Below, one piece after another: positions 46,578 to 56,275 of a stretch of 64,000 nt of DNA. Position 1 is the stretch's first letter; each line of letters starts with the position of its first letter. The DNA comes from Massilia rhizosphaerae. GTDB taxonomy: Bacteria > Pseudomonadota > Gammaproteobacteria > Burkholderiales > Burkholderiaceae_D. Made by a program: the position numbers and the translations under genes. The stretch spans positions 62,001 to 126,000 of the forward strand of contig NZ_JADKYX010000003.1 in the NCBI RefSeq assembly GCF_016093545.1, given 5' to 3'. The notes below the pieces were generated by a model. It was not told the DNA's origin. It saw only the letters and a list, made by a program, of their open reading frames with translations, and did no database searches.

Positions 46578-48812
46578 ATGATGAAGCAAACGACCGTGGC
46601 GGTTCTTCTCGCCTGCGCTGCAATGGGTGCGCAGGCGGCCCAGGAGCGAGCCTGGCTGGACAAATCGAAATCCGCCGACGAGCGCGCGCGCGCGGCCGTC
46701 GCCGCCATGACGCTCGACGAAAAGCTGCTGCTGATCGTCAGCTACACCGACAAGAAAGACGTGGCGAAGCAGCCGGACGACATCGTGCCGCCGGCGATCA
46801 AGGCCGACGTCGCGGCGCACCACATCGAGGGCTCGGCCGGCTACGTGCCCGGCATCCCGCGCCTCGGCATCCCGCCGCAATGGCAGACCGACGCGTCGAT
46901 CGGCGTGCGCGTGAGCGGCATGGAACGCACGGCGCTGCCGTCGTCGCTGGCGACGGCGGCCAGCTTCGACCCGGCCGTGTCGCAGGCGGGCGGACGCATG
47001 ATCGCCGACGAGGCGCGCGCGTCCGGCTTCAACACCTTCCTGGCCGGCGGCGCGAACCTGGCGCGCGAGCCGCGCAACGGCCGCAACTTCGAATACGTGG
47101 GCGAGGATCCGCTGCTGGCCGGCCGCATGGCCGCGGGCCTCGTGAACGGCATCCAGTCGCGCCACATGGTGTCGACGATGAAGCACTTCGCCATCAACGA
47201 CCAGGAAAGCCAGCGCACGACGATCGACGTCACGATCGCGCCCGAGGCCATGCGCCAGTCGGACCTGCTCGCGTTCGAGATCCTCGACGAGCTGGCGAAG
47301 CCGGGCTCCGTCATGTGCTCGTACAACCTCGTGAACGGCCGCTGGGCGTGCGAGAACGAATACCTGCTGAACAAGACGCTGAAGCAGGACTGGAAATTCA
47401 AGGGTTACGTGATGGCCGACTGGGGCGCCGTCCACTCGACGGCGGACGCGGCGAACTTCGGCCTCGACCAGTTCACGGGCTACCCGTGCTGCAACCACCA
47501 CGGCCCGTTCTACTCGGCAAAAAATTTTAAAGCGGCGATGGCCAAGGGCGAAGTCTCGATGCAGCGGCTGGACGACATGGCGCAGCGCATCCTGTGGCCG
47601 CTGTTCCGGACCGGCGCGTTCGACGACCCGCCCAAGACCGGCAAGATCGATTTCGCCGCGCACGCCGCCGTGTCGCAGCGCGCGGCCGAGGAATCGCTCG
47701 TGCTGCTCAAGAACGACAACAACCTGCTGCCGCTCGCGCAGGTGAAATCCGTCGCCGTCATCGGCGGCCATGCGGACAAGGGCGTGCTCGCCGGCGGCGG
47801 TTCGTCCGGCGTCACGCCCGTCGGCGGCAATCCCGTGCCGAACGTGGAACCGAAGACCTGGCCGGGCCCCGTCGTCTACATGCCGTCGTCGCCGCTGGCC
47901 GCGCTCAAGGCCGAGCTGCCGGCAGCGAAGATCGGTTACGCGAGCGGCGCCGACATCGATGCGGCCGTCGCGCTGGCGAAGCGGTCCGACGTCGCCGTCG
48001 TGTTCGTGACGCAGTGGTTGGGCGAGGGCTTCGACGGCAAGCTGGAACTGGACGGCAACCAGGACGCGCTCGTCGCCGCCGTCGCGCGCGCGAACCCGAA
48101 GACGGTCGTCGTCGTGGAATCGGGCGGCGCAGTATTGATGCCGTGGCTCCCCCAGGTGCCGGCCGTGCTGGAAGCGTTCTATCCCGGCATCCGCGGGGGC
48201 CAGGCCATCGCGCGCATCCTGACGGGCAAGGTCAATCCGTCGGGGCACCTGCCGATCAGCTTTCCCGCATCGAACGCGCAGCTGGCGCACGCGGAGATTC
48301 CGGGCTTCGGCCGCCCGGACGGCATCCCCGTCCACATCACGTACGACGAAGGCGCCGCGATCGGCTACAAGTGGTACGACGCGAAAGGGTATAAACCGTT
48401 GTTCGCGTTCGGCCACGGCCTGAGCTACACGAATTTCGCGGTCGCCGAACCGAAGGCGCACGTGGCGAACGGCGTGCTCACGGTCGGCGCCGCGCTGCGC
48501 AACACGGGCCGTCTGGCCGGCAAGGGCGTCGTGCAGGTGTACGTCGCGCCGGCGGACGCGAAGGCGTCAGGGTGGGAGGCGCCGAAACGCCTCGTCGCGT
48601 TCCAGAAGCTCGAGCTGCAGCCGGGCGCCGCGAACGCGTTCACGCAGGCCGTCGATCCGCGCCTGCTGGCCACGTACGAAGTCGCGGACAACAGCTGGCA
48701 CGTACGCGCGGGCACGTATCGCGTGCTGTTCGGGCAGGCGGCGGACGACCTGCCGGTGGCCGTCGACGTGACGCTGCCGGACATGGTCTGGAGCGCCGTC
48801 CACAAGGAGTGA
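46578..48812 (+). CDS. GH3 family beta-glycosidase (beta-glucosidase or beta-xylosidase type)
   Basis: A 744-residue exported enzyme; the signal peptide ends near GAQAAQ. The (alpha/beta)8 domain includes KHFAINDQES and the nucleophile Asp281 in GYVMADWGAV. The second domain contains ESLVLLKNDNNLLPL and VVFVTQWLGEGFDG. A fibronectin type III-like domain closes the protein (GKGVVQVYVAP and WHVRAGTYRVLFG). AAGGAG precedes the ATG. Co-transcription with the GH8 gene suggests action on xylo- or gluco-oligosaccharides; the exact sugar cannot be told. Confidence 0.93.
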   Translation: MMKQTTVAVLLACAAMGAQAAQERAWLDKSKSADERARAAVAAMTLDEKLLLIVSYTDKKDVAKQPDDIVPPAIKADVAAHHIEGSAGYVPGIPRLGIPPQWQTDASIGVRVSGMERTALPSSLATAASFDPAVSQAGGRMIADEARASGFNTFLAGGANLAREPRNGRNFEYVGEDPLLAGRMAAGLVNGIQSRHMVSTMKHFAINDQESQRTTIDVTIAPEAMRQSDLLAFEILDELAKPGSVMCSYNLVNGRWACENEYLLNKTLKQDWKFKGYVMADWGAVHSTADAANFGLDQFTGYPCCNHHGPFYSAKNFKAAMAKGEVSMQRLDDMAQRILWPLFRTGAFDDPPKTGKIDFAAHAAVSQRAAEESLVLLKNDNNLLPLAQVKSVAVIGGHADKGVLAGGGSSGVTPVGGNPVPNVEPKTWPGPVVYMPSSPLAALKAELPAAKIGYASGADIDAAVALAKRSDVAVVFVTQWLGEGFDGKLELDGNQDALVAAVARANPKTVVVVESGGAVLMPWLPQVPAVLEAFYPGIRGGQAIARILTGKVNPSGHLPISFPASNAQLAHAEIPGFGRPDGIPVHITYDEGAAIGYKWYDAKGYKPLFAFGHGLSYTNFAVAEPKAHVANGVLTVGAALRNTGRLAGKGVVQVYVAPADAKASGWEAPKRLVAFQKLELQPGAANAFTQAVDPRLLATYEVADNSWHVRAGTYRVLFGQAADDLPVAVDVTLPDMVWSAVHKE

Positions 48813-48836
48813 CGGCCTGGCTGGACCTGGCTGGAA

Positions 48837-49739
48837 TCAGGGCGCGAGGGCGATCACTTCGTCGCCCGGCAGCGGGTCGCACCGGGCGCCGAGCGGCTCC
48901 CAGCCGCGGTGCACGACGATGCGGCGCTCGTCGTGGCACAGCTCCACGCGGCGCGTCCGCGGCGCTTCCTTCCTGACGAATGCCTCGATCGTCGTCGGCA
49001 CGCTGATGTGCAGCGCGAGCGCGTAGACGTCGTCGAGCGGGTGGTCGCCCACGTGCACGAGGGGCACGAACTGGCCGGCGAACATCGTCCAGTGCGACGG
49101 GATCCGGACGGGCGTGGCCGCATAGCCTTGCGCGCGCAGCCACGCCTGCGCGCGGGCGCGCGGGGCATTCGAGCCGGCGAGGTGTCCCCACGCGAACGCG
49201 AGCAGCTCAGCCACCCACTGGTTGCAGTTCTGGTAGCGCGTGCCGAAGGCGTAGGCGTTCGCGCTGTAGCGCTCGCCCAGCAGCGCCAGGGCCAGGGGTT
49301 TGTCCAGGGCCGTCCGTTCGAGCTGCGCGCTGTCCTGCCCGGGCGGGAACAGCAGCGCGACGTGGCCGTGGGCCGGGTTGTCGGCGCCGAGCACGAAGCC
49401 GGACATGCCCTGGTCGAACAGGCGCGGACGCGATTCGTCGCACGCGTAGTACAGCTGGCGCACGGCCCACGGGCCGCCGGGGCCGTCCTTCAGGGCGATG
49501 CCGGCGTGCGAATACAGGAGGCCGAACCGGGACAGGTCCAGGCCCGCGCGCGCCACGAGGGCGACATTGCTGCCCGAACGCGCCAGTTCGTCCTTGACGG
49601 CGGCCGCGAAGCGCAGCACGCGGTCCTGGGCCGCGGCCGTGACCTTGTCGGCGCGGTCGCAGAACGTCGGTATGCCGGCCCACGCGCCCGCGCTCGCAAA
49701 GAACAGCAGCGCGGCCGCGACGAGCCCGCGGCACGTCAT
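48837..49739 (-). CDS. DUF2145 family exported protein
   Basis: A 300-residue protein with a signal peptide ending near AGAWAG. It matches DUF2145: FCDRADKVTAAAQDRVLRFAAAV, RFGLLYSHAGIALKDG, WAVRQLYYACDESRPRLFDQG, HVALLFPP and RYQNCNQWVAELLA. The His in SHAGIA and the Cys in NCNQWVAE recall a papain/NlpC-like arrangement, so a peptidase role is possible but unproven. Its start overlaps the preceding gene stop (TGATG), so it is translated together with the 155-residue protein. Confidence 0.85.
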   Translation of the reverse strand: MTCRGLVAAALLFFASAGAWAGIPTFCDRADKVTAAAQDRVLRFAAAVKDELARSGSNVALVARAGLDLSRFGLLYSHAGIALKDGPGGPWAVRQLYYACDESRPRLFDQGMSGFVLGADNPAHGHVALLFPPGQDSAQLERTALDKPLALALLGERYSANAYAFGTRYQNCNQWVAELLAFAWGHLAGSNAPRARAQAWLRAQGYAATPVRIPSHWTMFAGQFVPLVHVGDHPLDDVYALALHISVPTTIEAFVRKEAPRTRRVELCHDERRIVVHRGWEPLGARCDPLPGDEVIALAP

Positions 49740-50206
49740 CAGATCGTGACCTTGCGCGAAGCCAGTTCGCGATACCAGTCGTCCTGCAGCGCGAGGAAGA
49801 AGGGCTTTTGCGTGTCGCCGTACGCGAATTCGTAGCCGTACACGCGCTCGCTCACCTGCACGATGTCGCCTTTGCCGACGCGGCGGTCGGCCAGCGCGCG
49901 GTCGGGCACGTCGACCCAGAATTCGGTGGCGGCGTCGCCGGCGGCGGCGCGCAGCGTGACGCGCGTGGTGCCCGCCTTGGCCGGGGCCTGGGCGACGTCG
50001 ATCACGCGGTACGGACCCGCGGCCACGTGTTTCTTGTCGCCGTTCGAGCTGTTGCTGGACCCGCCGAGCGAATCGGAGATGCTGCCCGACGAGGCCGAGC
50101 CCGCGCTCGAGGCGGACGAGGCGAGGCTGTCGGCGTGGGCGGGGACGGACATGGCGGCCGCGGCGAGGGCCAGGGCGAGCGCGCGGGTGAGGGTGGTGAA
50201 GGTCAT
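49739..50206 (-). CDS. Small exported protein with Ser/Ala/Gly-rich segment, partner of DUF2145 gene
   Basis: A 155-residue protein starting MTFTTLTRALALALAAAAMS, with a signal peptide ending near AHADS. After it comes a low-complexity serine-rich segment at about 26-58, then a folded beta-rich domain with FWVDVPDRALADRRVGKGDIVQVSERVYGYEFAYG. I do not recognise a named family. It is translationally coupled to the DUF2145 gene, so the two probably act together in the periplasm. The in-frame extension to 50290 lacks a signal peptide start and was not used. Confidence 0.75.
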   Translation of the reverse strand: MTFTTLTRALALALAAAAMSVPAHADSLASSASSAGSASSGSISDSLGGSSNSSNGDKKHVAAGPYRVIDVAQAPAKAGTTRVTLRAAAGDAATEFWVDVPDRALADRRVGKGDIVQVSERVYGYEFAYGDTQKPFFLALQDDWYRELASRKVTI

Positions 50207-50296
50207 GAGGGTCTTTCTTAAGCGAATTGGGTAGTCACCATGGTACAAGTGCGGCGTCCCGCTGAGAAGACGGCCGTGGTTTTGCCGCAAACCGGG

Positions 50297-51397
50297 TCAC
50301 GCCGGATACAGCGCGCCCAGGATGCGCGGCCCCGCGGCGCCCGTCACGGCCGGCAAGTTGCCCGGCTGGCGGCGCAGGAAGCGGTAGCCCAGCCAGGCGA
50401 AGGCGAGGGCTTCCACGCGGTTCGGCGCGACGCCCAGCGTCTCCGTCGACGTGACCGGGATGTTACCGCCGAGCGCGGCCGCGATGTCGCGCAGCAGCAC
50501 GGCATTGTACGCGCCGCCGCCGCACACGTAGACGGCCTGCGCCGGCCGCGCGGCCGTCTCGGCCTGGATGGCGCGCGCGATCGAGACAGCCGTCAGCCGC
50601 GTCAGGGTCGCTTGCACGTCGGCCGGATCGAGACCGGGGCGCCGGGCCAGATGCGCATCGAGCCAGCCGGCGTGGAACAGGTCGCGGCCCGTGCTCTTGG
50701 GCGGCGGCTGGCGGAAGTACGGCTCGTCCAGCAGGAGGTCGAGCAGGGGCGCGTCGACCGTGCCGGTGGCGGCCCAGGCGCCGTCCTGGTCGTACGGGAG
50801 GCCGCGGTGGCGCGCGATCCACAAATCCATCAGCACGTTGCCGGGGCCGGTGTCGTAGCCGTGCACGCGGCCGTCGCCGTGCAGCACGCTGATGTTGCCG
50901 ATGCCGCCGATGTTGACGACGACGCGCACCTGGCCGCGTTTGCCGAAGCGCGCTTCGTGAAAGGCGGGCACGAGCGGCGCGCCCTGGCCGCCGGCGGCCA
51001 CGTCGCGGCTGCGGAAGTCGGCGATGACGTCGATGCCGGTAAGCTCGGCCAGCAGCGCGGGATTATTGGTCTGGCGCGTAAAACCCAGTTCGGGGCGGTG
51101 GCGGATCGTCTGGCCGTGCACGGCGACGGCGCGCACCGGGCCGGGGGCGGCCGCGGCCAGCGTGCGGGCGCACTCGGCGTAGCAGTGGGCGAGCGCATTG
51201 GCGGCGAGCGCTTCGCGTTCCAGTTCGTTTGCGCTGGCGGCCTGCAAGGCCATCAGCTCGGCGCGCAGGTCGGCCGGGAACGGCGTGAAGGCGGCGTCCA
51301 GGGTGCGCATGCCGCGACCCGAAAAGTCGGCCAGCACGCCGTCGACGCCGTCCAGGCTCGTGCCGGACATCAGGCCGATATAAAGAGTGGATGCCAT
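50297..51397 (-). CDS. anmK: Anhydro-N-acetylmuramic acid kinase
   Basis: A 366-residue sugar kinase that phosphorylates and opens 1,6-anhydro-MurNAc during peptidoglycan recycling. The start [44 protein letters not shown] and YVCGGGAYN are family signatures. It is next to an M23 wall peptidase gene on the same strand, the typical betaproteobacterial order near tyrS. A hairpin terminator separates the two. Confidence 0.96.
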   Translation of the reverse strand: MASTLYIGLMSGTSLDGVDGVLADFSGRGMRTLDAAFTPFPADLRAELMALQAASANELEREALAANALAHCYAECARTLAAAAPGPVRAVAVHGQTIRHRPELGFTRQTNNPALLAELTGIDVIADFRSRDVAAGGQGAPLVPAFHEARFGKRGQVRVVVNIGGIGNISVLHGDGRVHGYDTGPGNVLMDLWIARHRGLPYDQDGAWAATGTVDAPLLDLLLDEPYFRQPPPKSTGRDLFHAGWLDAHLARRPGLDPADVQATLTRLTAVSIARAIQAETAARPAQAVYVCGGGAYNAVLLRDIAAALGGNIPVTSTETLGVAPNRVEALAFAWLGYRFLRRQPGNLPAVTGAAGPRILGALYPA

Positions 51398-51411
51398 GGT
51401 CGTTTCCAGTC

Positions 51412-51453
51412 CTGAAAAGCAAAACGCCTTGCAGGCATGCCGTGCAAGGCGTT
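51412..51453 (-). terminator. Rho-independent terminator after the M23 peptidase gene
   Basis: Read on the minus strand, an 11-bp stem AACGCCTTGCA with TGCAAGGCGTT is followed by TTGCTTTT. It lies between the M23 gene and anmK, so anmK may need its own promoter or read-through. Confidence 0.8.
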
Positions 51454-51473
51454 CGTAAAACGAAACGGATCGA

Positions 51474-52832
51474 TCAGCGTGCGGCCATCGCGTTACCGGC
51501 CGGCGACAGCAGGGAGAAGCGGTGCGACATCTCGGCGGCGGCCATCCGGAAGCGGGTCAATTCGCCCGGCGACAGCGGCTGTTGCTGCAGGTTCTTGAGT
51601 GCCATCGGGTCGGTGGCGTGGCCGCCGATGCGGAATTCGTAGTGCAGGTGCGGGCCCGTCGCCCAGCCCGTCGCACCCACGTAGCCGATCACGTCGCCCT
51701 GCGCCACTTTCTGGCCGCGGTGCAGGCCGCTGGCGAAGCGGCTCATGTGGCCGTAGGCGGTGCTGTAGTTGGACCAGTGCTTGAGCACGACGATGTTGCC
51801 GTAGCCGTTCTGGGTGCCGACGAACTGGACGACGCCGTCGCCGGCCGCCTTGATCGGGGTGCCCAGCGGCGCCGCGAAGTCGACGCCTTCGTGCTTCTTC
51901 CACACGCCGAACACGGGGTGCAGACGCATCGAGAAGCCCGACGAGATGCGGTTGAACGCCACCGGCGACTTGAGGAATGCCCGCTTCAGCGACTTGCCGT
52001 CCAGGCTGTAGTAACCGCCCTGGTGGGTGACGGGGTCTTCGTACCAGACGGACTGGTAGGCGACGCCGCGGTTGACGAATTCGCCGGCCAGGATGCGGCC
52101 CGTGCGCACCATCTCGCCATCCAGCCAGTACGTTTCGTAGACCACGTTGAAACGGTCGCCGCGCTTCAGGTCGGAGCGGAAGTCGATGTTCGTCGAGAAC
52201 ATCTCGACGATCTGGTTGACGATGGAATCGGGGATCTGGCTGCCGTCGCTGGCATCGTCGGTGGCGGCGTACAGCGAGCTCGTGATGTTACGCGAACGCA
52301 TCTCGACACGGCGCTCGAGCTGGGCCGGTGCCGCGTCGGAGACGAACTTGTCGCCCTTGCGCGTCACGGTGACCGTCTTGTACTGGTCCTTGTCGGCGAT
52401 CGTCGCGTGCAGGCTCAGCAGCAGGCCGTTCTCGTCCGTTTCGGCCTGGATGCGCTTGCCGGTCTTGAGCGAGAGGATGGAGCGGGCGACCTTGTCGGAG
52501 CGGACGAAGGCCTGGGCTTGCTGGTCTTCGATGCCGAGACGGGTGAACACGGAGCCCAGCGAGTCGCCGCGGCGGATGCGTTCTTCGTGGATGAATTGCT
52601 GCTGGTCTTGCTGGAGGGCCGCGATCTGATCTGCCAGGTTCGGCAGTTGCAGGTCTTGCGCGACCGATTTGACCGGCAGATCGGATGCGTCCGGCGCGAT
52701 CGGTGCGACTGCGGTGGCGCCGAAGGCGCACAGTGCCAGGGCTGCAGCACCCCCGGCGACGATGCGGGTTTTGCGGCTCGTTTCAGCCAGGCCAAACCAG
52801 CGCTTGCCGGTGATTTTCTGTATTGGGTTCAT
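51474..52832 (-). CDS. M23 family peptidoglycan metallopeptidase
   Basis: A 452-residue envelope protein. A membrane anchor near residues 24-47 is followed by a spacer with an OapA/LysM-like part ([16 protein letters not shown]), then the LytM zinc peptidase domain at about 300-425. The motifs are [21 protein letters not shown] (His and Asp ligands) and GPHLHYEFR (catalytic His and ligand His). It should cleave peptide crosslinks in peptidoglycan, like MepM. It diverges from tyrS, as is common in the group. Confidence 0.94.
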   Translation of the reverse strand: MNPIQKITGKRWFGLAETSRKTRIVAGGAAALALCAFGATAVAPIAPDASDLPVKSVAQDLQLPNLADQIAALQQDQQQFIHEERIRRGDSLGSVFTRLGIEDQQAQAFVRSDKVARSILSLKTGKRIQAETDENGLLLSLHATIADKDQYKTVTVTRKGDKFVSDAAPAQLERRVEMRSRNITSSLYAATDDASDGSQIPDSIVNQIVEMFSTNIDFRSDLKRGDRFNVVYETYWLDGEMVRTGRILAGEFVNRGVAYQSVWYEDPVTHQGGYYSLDGKSLKRAFLKSPVAFNRISSGFSMRLHPVFGVWKKHEGVDFAAPLGTPIKAAGDGVVQFVGTQNGYGNIVVLKHWSNYSTAYGHMSRFASGLHRGQKVAQGDVIGYVGATGWATGPHLHYEFRIGGHATDPMALKNLQQQPLSPGELTRFRMAAAEMSHRFSLLSPAGNAMAAR

Positions 52833-53001
52833 GCAATCAGTTAAAATTTACCGCTTGAACAGCCCAAGACCACGTGATTTTTTGTCGTTATTAGTTCTTG
52901 TTGTCGTTGAAACTTTTCGTGCGGCAAGATTGACGGGATCGCGAATTATATCAAAATACCGGGTCTTACAACCGCTTTAGTCCTTTTCCTACAAGATTTT
53001 T

Positions 53002-54276
53002 ATGACTTCTCCAGAAATTTCTGGTAATGCAAAAACAGCAACGCCAGCAGCCGGCCCGGCACTCCTGCCCCTGAGCGATGCCGTCCAGGAAGCCCTCGCC
53101 ATCACGAAACGCGGCGTGGACGAGCTGCTGATCGAAAGCGAGTTTGCCCAGAAACTGGCCCGCTCGGAACAGAGCGGCGTACCGCTGCGCATCAAGCTGG
53201 GCCTGGATCCGACCGCGCCCGACCTGCACCTCGGCCACACTGTCGTGCTGAACAAGCTGCGCCAACTGCAGGACCTGGGCCACCAGGTGATCTTCCTGAT
53301 CGGCGATTTCACGTCGATGATCGGCGACCCGTCGGGCCGCAACGCCACCCGTCCGCCGCTGACCCGCGAGCAGGTCGAGGCCAATGCCGCCACGTATTTC
53401 AAGCAGGCGTCGCTCGTGCTCGACCCGGCGCGCACGGAAATCCGCTACAACTCCGAATGGTGCGACGCTTTGGGCGCGCGCGGCATGATCCAGCTCGCAT
53501 CGCGTTACACCGTCGCTCGCATGATGGAGCGCGACGACTTTACCAAGCGCTACAAGAGTGGGACTCCGATCTCGGTTCATGAGTTCCTCTATCCGTTGAT
53601 GCAGGGCTACGATTCCGTCGCTTTGAAAGCGGACCTTGAGCTAGGTGGAACGGACCAGAAATTTAATCTGCTGGTGGGTCGCGAGTTGCAGAAAGACTAC
53701 GGCCAGGAGCCGCAGTGCATCCTCACGATGCCGCTGCTGGAAGGCCTGGACGGCGTCGAAAAGATGTCCAAGTCCAAGAACAACTACATCGGCATCACGG
53801 AACCGGCCAACACGATGTTCGGCAAGTTGATGAGCATCTCGGACGTCATGATGTGGAAGTACTACGAGCTGCTGTCGTTCCGCTCGCTCCAGGACCTGGC
53901 CGCGCTGAAGGCGGAAGTCGAAGGCGGCCGCAACCCGCGCGACGCCAAGGTCGCGCTGGCCCAGGAAATCGTGGCCCGCTTCCACTCGCAGCAGGCGGCC
54001 GAGGATGCGCTGGCCGACTTCGTCAACCGCTCCAAGGGCGGCATCCCGGACGACGTGCCGGAAGTGGCCGTGTCCGGCGCGCCGCTGGGCCTGCCGCAAC
54101 TGCTGCGCCAGACCGGCTTGTGCGCGTCCAGCTCGGAAGCCATGCGCATGATCGACCAGGGCGGCGTGCGCATCGACGGCACCGTCGTCGCCGACAAGGC
54201 GCTGCAAGTGCAGGCCGGCACCTTCGTGCTGCAGGTGGGCAAGCGCAAGTTCGCCCGCGTGACCTTGAGCGCATGA
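53002..54276 (+). CDS. tyrS: Tyrosyl-tRNA synthetase
   Basis: A 424-residue class I synthetase. The HIGH-type motif is in LHLGHTV and the KMSKS motif in EKMSKSKNN. The C-terminal S4 RNA-binding domain has [18 protein letters not shown]. Length corresponds to the TyrZ-like branch. It overlaps dtd by ATGA, a sensible pairing because D-Tyr-tRNA deacylase corrects errors made by this enzyme. Confidence 0.97.
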   Translation: MTSPEISGNAKTATPAAGPALLPLSDAVQEALAITKRGVDELLIESEFAQKLARSEQSGVPLRIKLGLDPTAPDLHLGHTVVLNKLRQLQDLGHQVIFLIGDFTSMIGDPSGRNATRPPLTREQVEANAATYFKQASLVLDPARTEIRYNSEWCDALGARGMIQLASRYTVARMMERDDFTKRYKSGTPISVHEFLYPLMQGYDSVALKADLELGGTDQKFNLLVGRELQKDYGQEPQCILTMPLLEGLDGVEKMSKSKNNYIGITEPANTMFGKLMSISDVMMWKYYELLSFRSLQDLAALKAEVEGGRNPRDAKVALAQEIVARFHSQQAAEDALADFVNRSKGGIPDDVPEVAVSGAPLGLPQLLRQTGLCASSSEAMRMIDQGGVRIDGTVVADKALQVQAGTFVLQVGKRKFARVTLSA

Positions 54277-54731
54277 TCGGCCTGCTGCAACGGGTCAGCG
54301 AGGCCAGCGTCACCGTCGACGGCGAGATCACGGGGGCCATCGGGCGCGGCCTGATGGTGCTCGTGTGCGCGGAAAAGGGTGATACCGAGCGCGAGGCCGA
54401 CGCGCTGCTCGCGAAGCTGCTGGCCTACCGCGTGTTTTCCGACGACGCCGGCAAGATGAACCGCAGCGTGACGGACGTGGCGGGCGGCCTGTTGCTCGTG
54501 CCGCAGTTCACGCTGGCGGCCGACACCCGCTCCGGCACCCGGCCTTCGTTCTCGCCGGCGGCCGCGCCGGACGACGGGCGCCGGCTGTTCGACCATGTCG
54601 TGCGCCAGGCGCGCGAGCGTCACGGTATCGTCGAAACGGGGCGTTTCGGCGCCGACATGAAGGTGGCGCTGATCAATGACGGACCGGTGACGTTCTGGCT
54701 ACGTATTGATCCACCCCGTGTCGCGACGTGA
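54273..54731 (+). CDS. dtd: D-aminoacyl-tRNA deacylase
   Basis: A 152-residue homodimeric proofreading enzyme that hydrolyses D-aminoacyl-tRNA. It starts [18 protein letters not shown] and has [17 protein letters not shown] and the C-terminal [10 protein letters not shown] with the cross-subunit Gly-Pro. It is coupled to tyrS by ATGA. Confidence 0.97.
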   Translation: MIGLLQRVSEASVTVDGEITGAIGRGLMVLVCAEKGDTEREADALLAKLLAYRVFSDDAGKMNRSVTDVAGGLLLVPQFTLAADTRSGTRPSFSPAAAPDDGRRLFDHVVRQARERHGIVETGRFGADMKVALINDGPVTFWLRIDPPRVAT

Positions 54732-54789
54732 AAATGGAAACCGCGGGCCGCAGCGGCGGTCAGACGGCGAGATGGCAGGGAGACATAAC

Positions 54790-55464
54790 ATGAAGATCTG
54801 GAGCGATTCCTTTACCGAGGGCGACATGATCCCGCCCCGATGCGCGTTTGCCGAGATGGACCCCGGCTCGCACATCAAGCTGTCGAACAACCGCAGCCCC
54901 CACATTGCCTGGGACGACGTGCCGGCCGGCACGCAGTCGCTGGTGCTGCTCGTGCACGACCTCGACGTGCCGACGGACGGCAGCGACGTGAACCAGGAAG
55001 GCCGGACCGTTTCCGACACGCTGCCGCGTACGGATTTCTATCACTGGTCGCTGGTCGACATTCCCGTCTGCCTGAAATCGTTCGCCGAGGGCATGTTCTC
55101 GGACATGGTCACGCCGGGCGGCAAGAGCGGGCCGCTCGTGCCGTTTACGATCAAGAACGGCACGGAACACCAGCTGCGCCACGGCATCAACGATTACACG
55201 GGCTGGTTCGCGAACGATCCCGACATGGCGGGCGAATACTACGGCTACGATGGCCCGTGCCCGCCGTGGAACGACGAGCGCGTCCATACCTACGTCTTTA
55301 CGCTGTATGCGCTCGACATCCCGCGCCTGCCGCTGGAGGGCCGCTTCACCGGCAAGGAGGCGCGCCTGGCCATCACGGGGCACATCCTGGACGAGGCGAA
55401 AATCTTCGGCGTGTATTCGCTCAATCCCGACGTGGCGGGCAATCTGATCGGCCAGCCTTCCTGA
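54790..55464 (+). CDS. YbhB/YbcL (PEBP-like) family protein
   Basis: A 224-residue protein of the phosphatidylethanolamine-binding-like group. The start MKIWSDSFTEGDMIPPRCAF, DLDVPTDGSDVNQEGRTV, FYHWSLVDIP and PPWNDERVHTYVFTLYALD form the ligand-site framework. AGGGAG lies nine bases before the ATG, so the longer in-frame start at 54706 is rejected. Biological role in bacteria is unsettled. It is next to dtd and a histidine phosphatase on one strand. Confidence 0.9.
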   Translation: MKIWSDSFTEGDMIPPRCAFAEMDPGSHIKLSNNRSPHIAWDDVPAGTQSLVLLVHDLDVPTDGSDVNQEGRTVSDTLPRTDFYHWSLVDIPVCLKSFAEGMFSDMVTPGGKSGPLVPFTIKNGTEHQLRHGINDYTGWFANDPDMAGEYYGYDGPCPPWNDERVHTYVFTLYALDIPRLPLEGRFTGKEARLAITGHILDEAKIFGVYSLNPDVAGNLIGQPS

Positions 55465-55469
55465 CCCGC

Positions 55470-56144
55470 ATGACGATAACGACCGCATCCGCACGACCCA
55501 CCGACATCCTCCTGATCCGCCATGGCGAAACGGCCTGGAACGCCGAACGCCGCCTGCAGGGTCATCTCGACATTCCGCTCAACGACGAGGGCGAGCGCCA
55601 GGCCGCGCTGCTGGCGGGCGCGCTGGCGACGGAATCCATCGACGTGCTCGTCGCCAGCGACTTGCGGCGCGCGCGCCAGACGGCCCAGGCCGTGGCCGAC
55701 CTGCGCGGCCTGGCGCTGGACATCGAACCGGCGCTGCGCGAGCGCGGCTACGGCGGTTTCGAAGGTTTGCTGTACAGCGAAATCGAGCAGCGCTTCCCGC
55801 GCGAATTCGCCGCCTGGCAGGCGCGCGACGTCGACGCGCAACTGCCGCCGGGCCGCAACGTGGGGGAGAGCTTCCGCACCTTCTTCGACCGCGCCACGGG
55901 CGCCATCCTGGCGCTGGCGGCGGCGCATGCGGGCAAGACCGTCGCGCTCGTCGCGCATGGCGGCGTGCTGGAATGCGCCTACCGGCTGGCGCGCGGGCTG
56001 CCGCTGGAAACGCCGCGCGATTTCAAGGTCTTTAACGCCAGCATCAACCGCTTCCGCTTCGATCCGGCCGCCGGCGGCCTCGTCTTGCACAGCTGGGGCG
56101 AGGTGGATCACCTGCGTCCGGCCGTGCTGGACGAGCTGCCTTGA
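55470..56144 (+). CDS. Histidine phosphatase (phosphoglycerate mutase-like) family protein
   Basis: A 224-residue phosphatase. The phospho-histidine motif is in ILLIRHGETAWN, followed by RLQGHLDIPLNDEGERQA, SDLRRARQTAQAV, LRERGYGGFEG and the second His in VALVAHGGVLE. All catalytic residues are present. Members act on sugar phosphates, alpha-ribazole phosphate or other esters, and the substrate cannot be told. It starts five bases after the preceding gene. Confidence 0.9.
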   Translation: MTITTASARPTDILLIRHGETAWNAERRLQGHLDIPLNDEGERQAALLAGALATESIDVLVASDLRRARQTAQAVADLRGLALDIEPALRERGYGGFEGLLYSEIEQRFPREFAAWQARDVDAQLPPGRNVGESFRTFFDRATGAILALAAAHAGKTVALVAHGGVLECAYRLARGLPLETPRDFKVFNASINRFRFDPAAGGLVLHSWGEVDHLRPAVLDELP

Positions 56145-56275
56145 CCGCATGCTGGTGGGAATGGCAAGTGTTTTTCTGGTGCGTGCGCAACAACTTGGCA
56201 AAAAAATGTGCTGATAAATTGAGCAGCGCTTCGGGTAAAATAGCGAGTTCCCGTCGCTTCCCGTGATTTTCTGCC

